Assembly (NCBI GenBank): GCA_029976005.1
Contig: JARKOQ010000099.1
Coordinates: forward strand, 1-48,767
Length of the DNA stretch: 48,767 nucleotides
Direction: 5' to 3'
Origin: Aggregatilineales bacterium
GTDB taxonomy: Bacteria > Chloroflexota > Anaerolineae > Aggregatilineales > Ch27
The notes under the pieces were generated by a model that worked only from the letters and a program-made list of their open reading frames with translations, made no database searches and was not told where the DNA came from. The position numbers and the translations under genes are program-made. Of this stretch, positions 16,744 to 23,158 are shown piece by piece (position 1 is the stretch's first letter; each line of letters opens with the position of its first letter).

Positions 16744-16973
16744 ACCGGCGCGTCCGGCGGCATGACCGGCGGCTGGATGCCACCTACCGGGCACGCGCCG
16801 ACACAGGCCAGACAGCCCTCGCACAGTTCCGCGTCGATTTCAGGCGGGGCGCCACGCCCCGCCTTTTTGATGGCGTCCGTCGGGCAGACGTACGTCCCCA
16901 GGCAGCGGGCGCAGCCCCGGCAGGCGGCCGCGTTCACGCGCGGCAACAGCGATGGGGGCAAGGGTGTGGTCAT
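16740..16973 (-). CDS. Dicluster 4Fe-4S ferredoxin-type protein
   Basis: The 77-residue product carries two cysteine clusters. The C-terminal one (CEGCLACVGACPVGG) is a canonical CxxCxxCxxxCP site. The N-terminal one (CRGCARCLGTYVCPT) has five rather than three residues before the last Cys-Pro, a small expansion of the usual spacing. It should carry electrons in the cytoplasm; no signal peptide or membrane helix is present. Its ATG overlaps the TGA of the upstream selenothioredoxin candidate (ATGA), so the two are translationally coupled. Its stop codon shares two bases with the stop of the convergent ROK kinase. Confidence 0.88.
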   Translation of the reverse strand: MTTPLPPSLLPRVNAAACRGCARCLGTYVCPTDAIKKAGRGAPPEIDAELCEGCLACVGACPVGGIQPPVMPPDAPV

Positions 16974-17380
16974 CGTCCACCGGACCCGGCCAGCACGGCG
17001 CTGAGCGCGTCTTCCAACACGCCGACCGGCTGCTGGCCGTAGCCGCGCCAGACCTCGCTGCCGTCCGGCCGCAGCAGGACGTAGCCCGGATGGCCGGGCA
17101 GTCCGGACAGCTCAAATGCCTGCTGGCCCAGCCCGCCGTCGCGCGCGTTCAGCTTCACGACCGCGACCGCCTCGCCGTACTGCTCGCTCAGCCCATCCAC
17201 GATGGGCGACATGATCTGTCAGGCTCCTCACGGATCGGTGAAGAAGTAGAGGAAGGTCGCCCGCGAGGCATCCAGCGGGGCGACTTCGCGCAGCGAGGCC
17301 GGGGCGCCGCTCCCGCAGGCTGCCAGGAGAGCCGCCAGCAAAACCGCCAGAATAAGCCACCCAATCGCTCGTATTCGCAT
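16970..17380 (-). CDS. Candidate selenoprotein: thioredoxin-fold lipoprotein with UxxU motif
   Basis: One reading frame of 136 codons runs from ATG 17380 to TGA 16970, with two internal TGA codons at 17228-17230 (codon 51) and 17219-17221 (codon 54). Residues 1-22 form a lipoprotein signal peptide (LLAALLAAC, Cys22). Then ATFLYFFTDP leads to TGA-Gly-Ala-TGA, then QIMSPIVDGLSEQYG, VAVVKLNARDGG, and GHPGYVLLRPDGSEVW with a cis-Pro-like site. This is the standard thioredoxin layout with both CxxC cysteines encoded as TGA. I infer selenocysteine at both (UxxU). A stem-loop 18 nt after the second TGA fits a bacterial SECIS. The protein would act outside the membrane as a redox enzyme. Alternatives are a decayed gene or two separate genes (break at 17228, restart at ATG 17212). 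No ribosome-binding site is obvious at 17380. The ferredoxin gene is coupled downstream. Confidence 0.75.
17191..17207 (-). promoter_or_regulatory. Candidate bacterial SECIS stem-loop
   Basis: On the minus strand GCCCATC (17207-17201) and GATGGGC (17197-17191) form a perfect 7-bp stem with loop GTG (17200-17198). The loop begins 18 nt after the second in-frame TGA and 27 nt after the first, both inside the roughly 16-37 nt window known for bacterial SECIS. The first loop base is G, as SelB recognition usually requires. One element could serve both codons. Confidence 0.55.
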
Positions 17381-17396
17381 GCCGGGAGGATACGCA

Positions 17397-17443
17397 AGAA
17401 ACGACCGGCTGGCAAGCATACCGGTCGTTTCTAGGTAGATCAA
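17397..17443 (-). promoter_or_regulatory. Hairpin with embedded promoter-like hexamers upstream of the selenothioredoxin operon
   Basis: AGAAACGACCGG (17397-17408) and CCGGTCGTTTCT (17421-17432) are perfect 12-nt inverted arms. On the minus strand TTGATC (17438-17443) and TATGCT (17415-17420) lie exactly 17 nt apart, the -10 falling in the hairpin loop. The hairpin may terminate the upstream SH3 gene (29 nt past its stop), while the hexamers could start the redox operon. A 10-nt palindrome AACGGCCGTT lies at 17442-17451. Confidence 0.5.
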
Positions 17444-17461
17444 CGGCCGTTCTGGTATAGC

Positions 17462-18376
17462 CTACTGAGAAGTAACAGGCAGTGTCTGGATATCTCCCGC
17501 TGCTGTGACCAACTCGGCGAATACCCAACCATTGGGAATCTGGAGCCATGTTCCATCAGAGTTCCGGCCAAAGGCGATCACCGCCTGTGAAGCCGGCAAG
17601 TTACCTACGACTGCTGCGTTGGTGCTTGGACCATTACGGACGTTCACGTTCGATGTTGCCGTGATCTGTACACCAGTTGAAAGCGATGGTTCAGCTTCGT
17701 AGGCAACAACATCGTTGCTGAACATATTGGCCCGATAAAGCAACTTCAGATTGGTGTCGTTCTGGCGGATCAAGAATACAAGATCGCCTTGCCCACTACC
17801 ACCTGCGAATACACCTACATCGAATTCGTTATCGTAGACAACGAATGGATGTGAATAGATGGTTCCCGAATCTCCCGTGAGTTCGAAATCCAGGTAGTTC
17901 GACTCGCAACGATCGGGGTTGTCGTTATTGCATACAAGCTCGACCGTGAGGATGATGTATTCTTCTCCCTCGCCTGGTCTGTCATTGAACATGTTAGCAT
18001 TGCGTATGAGGTTGTCGGCTGGTCGGATATAGCCAACAACTCGCAAACTAGCGCCTTCGCCAGTATCTCCTGTTACCCCAAAGGCGTATGGATCGGTGAT
18101 CGTACCACTTCCAATTGACTCTTGGCCCGGCTTTCCAGGTACCGCAATGTTGGCACACAAATCGTTGAGATCCTGCAACGCTTCCTGCATGGTCTGTAAC
18201 TGGCTAAGGGCGGATGCATTGTCCGACACATTGGCCTGAGCGTCATTGTATGCGGACACGATTTCGCTAACATGCTCACTGATGTACTCTGGACTGCATA
18301 GTTCTGGTTCTTGGGCTTGGACAACCGAGGGATATAGCAAGAGTACCAGCAAACCTACCAGGAGACTTCGCTTCAT
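17462..18376 (-). CDS. Secreted protein with C-terminal bacterial SH3 domain
   Basis: The product has 304 residues. A cleavable signal peptide (RSLLVGLLVLLLYPSVVQAQ) is followed by a helical region rich in Asn/Ser/Gln (about 30-85). Next is a beta-rich domain (about 95-230) resembling DUF4352-type extracellular domains (GEEYIILTVELVCNN, DFELTGDSGTIYSH). The C-terminus is an SH3_3 domain (about 240-290: ATSNVNVRNGPSTNAAVVGNL, GTWLQIPNGWVFAELV), a fold that usually binds cell-wall peptides. ATG 18376 has GGAG 7 nt upstream. Codon use and GC content are visibly lower than in flanking genes, which may mean a recent arrival. An inverted repeat follows the stop. Confidence 0.8.
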   Translation of the reverse strand: MKRSLLVGLLVLLLYPSVVQAQEPELCSPEYISEHVSEIVSAYNDAQANVSDNASALSQLQTMQEALQDLNDLCANIAVPGKPGQESIGSGTITDPYAFGVTGDTGEGASLRVVGYIRPADNLIRNANMFNDRPGEGEEYIILTVELVCNNDNPDRCESNYLDFELTGDSGTIYSHPFVVYDNEFDVGVFAGGSGQGDLVFLIRQNDTNLKLLYRANMFSNDVVAYEAEPSLSTGVQITATSNVNVRNGPSTNAAVVGNLPASQAVIAFGRNSDGTWLQIPNGWVFAELVTAAGDIQTLPVTSQ

Positions 18377-18498
18377 GGTTAGCTCCATTCGTGAAGTGAT
18401 AGGCATTGCTTATTATTATAGATTTTTATCCGGTAATGGTCAACCTTGTCTAAACTATTCTGCGGAATACATATACTGTTTTCTGGCCCGATAGAAAC

Positions 18499-19236
18499 TC
18501 ATCCTAGCAACAATGACACCCCCGCGTAGGTCAGCAGGACCAGCATCAGCCGCTCGAAGGCTTTGGGATTCAGGCGGGTGAGGAGCTGTTTGCCCAGCCA
18601 GACGCCCACCGGGATGAGCGGCAGCACCCACAGCAGGCTGCCCAACAGGGACAGGTCGATCGCGCGGGCGGTCAGGAAGCCCGGCAGCTTGAGGAAGTTG
18701 ACCACGGCGAAGAACAGCGAGAAGGTCCCCAGGAAGGCCAGCGGCGGCATCTTTTGCAGCAGCAGGTAGGCCGTGGCGGGAGGGCCGCCCGCGTTCGCCA
18801 GGGCGGAGGTGAAGGCGGCCAGCCAGCCGGCCAGGATGCCATGCCAGCCGCGCGGGGTGTAGGTCACCTGGGTCAGGGAATCGCTGGCGAGCTTGTAGAG
18901 GGCGACGACCAGGGTCATGATCCCCAGCAGGCGGCGCAGCACCTGGTCGGGCAGGCTGGTCAGCAGGAGCAGGCCCATCACGACGCCAATCACTCCGGCG
19001 GGCAGCATCAGGCGGAGGTACTTCATGTCCCACTGCTTCCAGTAGAGGCGCAGCGCGAATACATCGCCCACCAGCAACAGGGAGAGTGCCAGTCCCGACG
19101 CCTGAAGGACCGGCATGGTCGTGCTGAGCAGGGGCACGACCATGGCCCCCACCACGCCGCCCAGCCCGCCCTTGGCCAGGCCGACCAGCAGCGCCGTCAG
19201 CGCGAAGATCAGGGATGTTTTCAAGTCGATAGGCAT
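18499..19236 (-). CDS. TauE/SafE-family membrane permease
   Basis: The 245-residue protein has about eight hydrophobic segments. It shows the family's repeated glycine-rich signatures, GLAKGGLGGVVGAMVVPLLS near the N-terminus and FTSALANAGGPPATAYLL in the second half. TauE/SafE proteins export or import sulfite, sulfoacetate, sulfonates or related anions; the substrate here is unknown. ATG 19236 was chosen because the family's first helix (LIFALTALLVGLAKGG) starts just after it; upstream in-frame codons encode an Arg/Pro-rich stretch unlike protein. It stands alone between a low-GC secreted gene and two heptad repeat arrays. A link to the nearby selenium/thiol redox operon is possible but not shown. 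Confidence 0.88.
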   Translation of the reverse strand: MPIDLKTSLIFALTALLVGLAKGGLGGVVGAMVVPLLSTTMPVLQASGLALSLLLVGDVFALRLYWKQWDMKYLRLMLPAGVIGVVMGLLLLTSLPDQVLRRLLGIMTLVVALYKLASDSLTQVTYTPRGWHGILAGWLAAFTSALANAGGPPATAYLLLQKMPPLAFLGTFSLFFAVVNFLKLPGFLTARAIDLSLLGSLLWVLPLIPVGVWLGKQLLTRLNPKAFERLMLVLLTYAGVSLLLG

Positions 19237-19343
19237 GGCGCGATCCGAATCGCCGGGAAGGGGGCGAGGAAAAGGGGAAGACGGCAGGCCCGGCGCGGCG
19301 AGAGGGTAACACTTCCGCCAGACTTGTGCCACTGGAAAGCAGC

Positions 19344-19364
19344 GGTCAGCAATCAGCGATCAGC
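19344..19364. repeat. NNTCAGC heptad array
   Basis: Three consecutive 7-nt units (GGTCAGC, AATCAGC, GATCAGC) lie upstream of the TauE gene. They belong to the same family as the arrays at 35117 and 47950. Confidence 0.7.
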
Positions 19365-19461
19365 GAAAGGCGAGGGCGGGAGTCTCGGCGCAGTAAAGCC
19401 GCGCGTCCTTGGTCGCTGTGACCGGCGTGACCCGTCCCTACAACGGCCCGCCCGCTTTTCT

Positions 19462-19490
19462 CTGGCCTCCTGGCCTCTGGTCTCTGGCCT
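19462..19490. repeat. CTGGCCT heptad array
   Basis: CTGGCCT, CTGGCCT, CTGGTCT and CTGGCCT occur in a row with one extra base after the first unit, so the 7-nt period is nearly exact. The sequence is unlike the other families, but the period is the same. It lies in the intergenic region before the Nudix gene, about 45 nt upstream of a TATAAT box at 19536-19541. Confidence 0.65.
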
Positions 19491-19583
19491 CGCCAGGGCG
19501 AAGCCGCACGGCCCCGCCGCTTTTTCGCAAACCGGTATAATCCAGGTTAGGTCCGGTTCGACTGAAGGAAGGATGCGCCGCCC

Positions 19584-20099
19584 GTGGAATTCAACAGGTT
19601 GTGCGGGGATGAATGGATGGCCCTGGCCCAGACGCGGCACGGAGGCCAGGAGGTGAGCGTGATCGTCGCCGGAGACGAGGCCGTGATCGTCCCCCTGACG
19701 CCGGAAGGCGAGGTGATCTTCACGGTGGAGCCTTCCCCGGCGCTGGGCCGCGACGTGCTGATCCTGCCCGGCGGGACGGTCGAAGCGGGCGAGCTGGCGC
19801 TGGAGGCCGCCAACCGCGAGATGCAGGAGGAGATCGGCTTCCGGGCGGGCCGGATCGATTTCCTGGGCCGGGTTCAGCCCTGGGCCAAGTACCTGACCAC
19901 GACGAGCTATCTCTACCTGGCCCGCGACCTGACGCCCTCGACCCTGCCGGGGGACGAGGATTACGACATCCGGGTGGAGCGCGCCCGGCTCGACGATTTC
20001 GAGGCGCTGATCGAGTCCGGGCGGCTGGAGGACGCGCGCGTGATCGCCGCGCTCTACCTGGCCCGGCGCTGTCTGTCCGGTTCCGGCGCGGAATGTTAA
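19584..20099 (+). CDS. Nudix hydrolase, ADP-ribose-pyrophosphatase-like
   Basis: The product has 171 residues with a complete Nudix box, GGTVEAGELALEAANREMQEEIGF in two parts: G-x5-E and REMQEE (about residues 63-86). The box binds Mg2+ for hydrolysis of a nucleoside diphosphate linked to another group. The preceding strands (VIVPLTPEGEVIFTVE) and the position of the box match the ADP-ribose/NDP-sugar pyrophosphatase group, but the exact substrate is not certain. The protein is cytoplasmic. The start is GTG 19584; GGAAGG lies about 12 nt upstream and a perfect TATAAT lies at 19536-19541. It is followed 125 nt later by a two-component pair with its own TATGAT box (20154-20159). Confidence 0.9.
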   Translation: MEFNRLCGDEWMALAQTRHGGQEVSVIVAGDEAVIVPLTPEGEVIFTVEPSPALGRDVLILPGGTVEAGELALEAANREMQEEIGFRAGRIDFLGRVQPWAKYLTTTSYLYLARDLTPSTLPGDEDYDIRVERARLDDFEALIESGRLEDARVIAALYLARRCLSGSGAEC

Positions 20100-20224
20100 G
20101 GCGGGTGGTGCGGGTTCGCCAGACCTTAATGACCCGAATTGGGGTGGGCCTGTTATGATAGGAAGGGGTGTTATCGAGGGGAAAGCCCGGTCGTGACAGG
20201 AGCCGGGCAAGGAGCCGGATCGCG

Positions 20225-20911
20225 ATGGCGAAGATCACAATCGTTGAAGATGATGCCGTCCTGGCCGAGACGCTGGCCGACAATCTTTCCCAGGAAGGGC
20301 ACAAGGTCACGACCGTGGCCGACGGCGAGCGCGCCTACCAGAAGATCATCGATGCGCCGCCGGACCTGATCGTGCTGGACGTGATGCTGCCCCGCCTGGA
20401 CGGGCTGACGCTGTGCCGGATGATCCGGCGCGAGCCGACCACGTCGCACATCCCGATCATCATGCTCACCGCGCGCAGCAGCGAGGTGGACAAGATCGTC
20501 GGGCTGGAAAGCGGGGCGGACGATTACGTGGTCAAGCCCTTCGGCCTGGGCGAGCTGCTGGCCCGCATCCGCGCCGTGATGCGCCGCGCTCCCAACCGGC
20601 CCGCCACCCAGGACGAGATGGTCTCCGGCGCGGTGCGGCTCGATCTGACCGGGCGGCACGCCTACCTGAACGACGAAGAATTGAAGCTCAGCCACAAGGA
20701 ATACGACTTGCTGGCCGAGCTGATGCGCAACGAGGGCGTGGTGCTCTCCCGCGATCTGCTGCTCTCCAAAGTGTGGGGCTACGATTATTTTGGCGACCGG
20801 CGCACGGTCGACGTGCACATTCGCTGGCTGCGCAAGAAGATCGAGGACGATCCTTCCAACCCGACCCGGATCGTGACCGTGCGCGGGATTGGCTACCGCT
20901 TCGAGGGTTAA
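20225..20911 (+). CDS. OmpR/PhoB-family response regulator
   Basis: The product has 228 residues. The receiver domain has acidic residues Glu8-Asp9-Asp10, phosphoacceptor Asp52 (LIVLDVMLP), Thr82 and Lys104 (VVKPFG). The C-terminal winged helix (about 128-228) has the OmpR pattern EYDLLAELMRNEG, RDLLLSKVWGYDY, and RTVDVHIRWLRKKIE ending TVRGIGYRFEG. It binds DNA when phosphorylated, presumably by the kinase encoded immediately downstream (TAA directly followed by ATG). AAGGAG lies 11 nt before ATG 20225. The pair resembles PhoB-PhoR in layout, but I see no phosphate genes nearby. Confidence 0.94.
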   Translation: MAKITIVEDDAVLAETLADNLSQEGHKVTTVADGERAYQKIIDAPPDLIVLDVMLPRLDGLTLCRMIRREPTTSHIPIIMLTARSSEVDKIVGLESGADDYVVKPFGLGELLARIRAVMRRAPNRPATQDEMVSGAVRLDLTGRHAYLNDEELKLSHKEYDLLAELMRNEGVVLSRDLLLSKVWGYDYFGDRRTVDVHIRWLRKKIEDDPSNPTRIVTVRGIGYRFEG

Positions 20912-21934
20912 ATGTTCTCCCATCCCCTGATGGCGCTGCTGGTGGAGGGCGCCTACGAGCCTCTGATCCTGCTCGATGGCGAGCGGCGCGTGGTGGCCGC
21001 CAACGGGGCGGCGCGCGCCCTGCTGCCCGAAACGGCGATCATCGGCAGCCCGATCGACGCGCTGATCGCCAACCCCGACCTGATCGATTTGCTGGACTGC
21101 GTGTCGATGCATTCCGAGTGCCCGGAGGCCCAACTGGTGATTGGCGGCCAGGTCTTTCGGGCGCGCTGCAATCCGATCGCCCATGACGGCGATCGTTACC
21201 TGGCCCTGTCCATGCAGGATATCACCCAGCTCCTGCGCCTGAACCGCGCCCGGCGCGACATGGTCGCCAACATCTCGCACGAGCTGCGCACGCCGATTTC
21301 GGCCATCCGGCTGCTGCGCGATACGCTCAGCCGCCAGCAGGCCAACAAAAAGGACCGCGAGAAGATGCTGCGCAAGATCGGCCGCGAGCTGGATACGCTC
21401 CAGCGGATCGTGGACGGCATGCACGACCTGTCCATGATCGAGTCGGGCCAGGCGATCATGAAGCTGATCGAGATGCCGCTGCTGGACCTGGTGCAGGAAG
21501 CGGCCGAGCACCTGGACGAGCAGCTCGACCAGCGCGAGATCAAGCTCCGGATCGAGGTGCCGGACGACCTGGTCGTCCTGGTCGACCGTGCCCAGATCGG
21601 GCGCGTGCTGGGCAACCTGATCCACAACGCCACCAAGGTGACTCCCAAGAAGGGCGTCATCCGCGTCTCCGGCCGGATGAGCCTCAACCGCGAGACGGTC
21701 GAGGTCAACGTGGACGACAGCGGCCCCGGCATCCCGGTGGAGGAGCGCGAGCGCATCTTCGAGCGCTTCTACCAGCTTGACGCGGCGCGCACCCAGGGAC
21801 GCGGCAGCGGCCTGGGGCTGGCGATCGCCCGCCACATCATCGAGGCCCACAACGGCCAGATCTGGGTGGAAGCGAGTGATCTTGGCGGTGCGAAGTTCTG
21901 CTTTACCCTGCTGGCCGCCGAATCGCGGGAGTAG
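20912..21934 (+). CDS. Soluble PhoR-like sensor histidine kinase
   Basis: The product has 340 residues. Residues about 10-108 form a PAS-like sensor (LILLDGERRVVAANGAARALL). A HisKA dimerisation domain carries the phosphorylated His123 in ISHELRTPISAI. The HATPase_c domain (about 225-335) has the N box NLIHNATKVTP, G1 box DDSGPGIP and G2 box GRGSGLGLAIA. No transmembrane helix is present, so the kinase senses a cytoplasmic signal. It is the cognate partner of the upstream regulator; ATG 20912 abuts that gene's TAA. A bidirectional hairpin terminator follows. Confidence 0.93.
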   Translation: MFSHPLMALLVEGAYEPLILLDGERRVVAANGAARALLPETAIIGSPIDALIANPDLIDLLDCVSMHSECPEAQLVIGGQVFRARCNPIAHDGDRYLALSMQDITQLLRLNRARRDMVANISHELRTPISAIRLLRDTLSRQQANKKDREKMLRKIGRELDTLQRIVDGMHDLSMIESGQAIMKLIEMPLLDLVQEAAEHLDEQLDQREIKLRIEVPDDLVVLVDRAQIGRVLGNLIHNATKVTPKKGVIRVSGRMSLNRETVEVNVDDSGPGIPVEERERIFERFYQLDAARTQGRGSGLGLAIARHIIEAHNGQIWVEASDLGGAKFCFTLLAAESRE

Positions 21935-21963
21935 GCGAACTCCATCCATCTCGACACAACGAA

Positions 21964-21996
21964 GGGCGGCCGCGATTCCGCGCGACCGCCCTTTTT
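21964..21996 (+). terminator. Terminator of the two-component operon
   Basis: GGGCGGCCGCG (21964-21974) pairs with CGCGACCGCCC (21981-21991), with one C-A mismatch, followed by TTTTT. It lies 30 nt after the kinase stop and just before the stop of the convergent gene, which it may also serve. Confidence 0.8.
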
Positions 21997-22001
21997 GTCG
22001 A

Positions 22002-22967
22002 TCAGTAGGCGCGGGGGTATTCGGCCAGCAGGGCGCGGGTGGCAGCGTCGTAGACGCGGGTGATGGCCCGCGTCGCCGGGCAGCCGTCCCAGGTGAAGAC
22101 GTACTCCTCGCCGCCGTGCAGGAAGTTGACTTGAAGCTCGCCCGTGTTCAGGCGATAGAGGCGCGCCCCGCTGACACCGGTGGTCAGCAGGGTGGATGCG
22201 CCTGCCTCGCCCACCTGGTCGAGCGCGAAGTCGAATTCCAGGTAGCCCGGAATGTAGGCGTACACACTGTCGGCGTCGCAGTAGATCGCCAGCGGCGCGG
22301 CCGGTTCGGGGTTGAGCCGCCCGTCGCCGGGGTTCCAGGGCGGGACGACGAGCGGGGAGGTGCCGGGGGCGACCGGGACGCTGGTGGTGATGGTCAGACT
22401 CCACCCGCCGCCGATGCTGCCGATGTCGCCGGAAGAGTCGTCCCAAACATACAGGCTCCAGGTACCGTTGGGATCTGACCCGTTGAGTACACCGAGAGTG
22501 CCCCCATACGGCCGGGCAGGCGCGGGAGCAGCCAGACTGTCGGACGAGGAATCCCAATCGGAAGGCCGGTAGGTTCCACTGACCACGGGGCCGCCTTCAG
22601 GGATGGCCTGTGCCGCGAAGTCGTCGAAGGTCAGCGTGCCAAGCACGATATCGGGGTTTTCTCCGGCGTCAGCCATCAATAGGGTGGTGTGTCCACCTGG
22701 GCTGACCAGTAACACGTAGAGATCGCCCGGATAAGTATGGCTGACACTGTTGAGCGTGACCGTTACCTGGGTGATGGTCCCTGACAACCCGCTCACGCTG
22801 ATGGTCGAGGGATAAGGGTTGGCTGGACCGTCGGTATCTGTGGCCGGGATGGTGATCGAAGCGGGGTTGCTGAAGGTCGCGGTCGCGGCCTGGGCGGGCG
22901 GCAGCGGCAGCAGCGCCGCCAGGAGCAGGGCAACCGTGAGGGCGAGAGTCCAGCGTCGAGTGTGCAT
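22002..22967 (-). CDS. Secreted P-domain protein, paralogue 1
   Basis: The product has 321 residues. The signal peptide ends near PPAQA. Residues about 30-195 form a proprotein-convertase P domain, with the typical ITQVTVTLNSVSHTYPGDLYVLLVSPGG and NGTWSLYVWDDSSGDIGSIGGGWSLTI parts. The C-terminal 110 residues form a separate module (GDGRLNPEPAAPLAIYC, RLYRLNTGELQV, EEYVFTWDGCP). P domains are jelly-roll folds normally attached to subtilisin-like proteases, but no protease is present here. It is a near copy of the gene at 23159-24262; the first 12 and last 60 residues are almost identical. AAGGA lies 8 nt before the ATG. Probably an extracellular binding protein. Confidence 0.82.
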   Translation of the reverse strand: MHTRRWTLALTVALLLAALLPLPPAQAATATFSNPASITIPATDTDGPANPYPSTISVSGLSGTITQVTVTLNSVSHTYPGDLYVLLVSPGGHTTLLMADAGENPDIVLGTLTFDDFAAQAIPEGGPVVSGTYRPSDWDSSSDSLAAPAPARPYGGTLGVLNGSDPNGTWSLYVWDDSSGDIGSIGGGWSLTITTSVPVAPGTSPLVVPPWNPGDGRLNPEPAAPLAIYCDADSVYAYIPGYLEFDFALDQVGEAGASTLLTTGVSGARLYRLNTGELQVNFLHGGEEYVFTWDGCPATRAITRVYDAATRALLAEYPRAY

Positions 22968-22993
22968 TGGGAATATCCTTCTGGCAAAGATAT

Positions 22994-23027
22994 GGAATGA
23001 TCATTCCGAGGTGACTGAATCAGTATA
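22994..23027 (-). promoter_or_regulatory. Promoter region and palindrome of P-domain paralogue 1
   Basis: A -10-like TATACT (minus, 23022-23027) sits in a context GTATACTGATTCA that is repeated almost exactly upstream of the second paralogue (24315-24320). A perfect 14-nt palindrome GGAATGATCATTCC (22994-23007) follows it and may be an operator. Confidence 0.45.
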
Positions 23028-23099
23028 CGATGCGAACCGAGAAAAAGGGGGAAATTAAGGAATTATTCGGTTTTGACGCAGCGCCGGTTGATATCAACA

Positions 23100-23131
23100 G
23101 GGCGACCGCCGGGATGGCATGGTCGCCCTTT
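23100..23131 (-). terminator. Hairpin after P-domain paralogue 2
   Basis: GGGCGACC (23100-23107) and GGTCGCCC (23121-23128) form a perfect 8-bp stem 31 nt past the minus-strand stop at 23159. The downstream T content on the minus strand is modest. Confidence 0.5.
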
Positions 23132-23158
23132 GAGGAACCGTGTGAAACAGGCGCGGGT

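Noticed and set aside
16970..17212. Short stand-alone thioredoxin gene starting at ATG 17212
   Set aside because: This ATG has no ribosome-binding site, and the product would lack the first strand and the active site. The upstream sequence in the same frame supplies both, together with a signal peptide, so one gene with two TGA codons explains the data better.
17228..17380. Separate small lipoprotein ending at TGA 17228
   Set aside because: The 50-residue frame ends in FLYFFTDP, a typical thioredoxin strand leading into the active site, which has no sense as a C-terminus.
20171..21949. 592-codon minus-strand open frame opposite the two-component pair
   Set aside because: Both sense genes have complete catalytic motifs; the antisense product has no recognisable domain.
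21769..22557. Alternative minus-strand frame over the P-domain gene
   Set aside because: It is the out-of-frame reading of paralogue 1, Arg/Pro-rich and without domain pattern.
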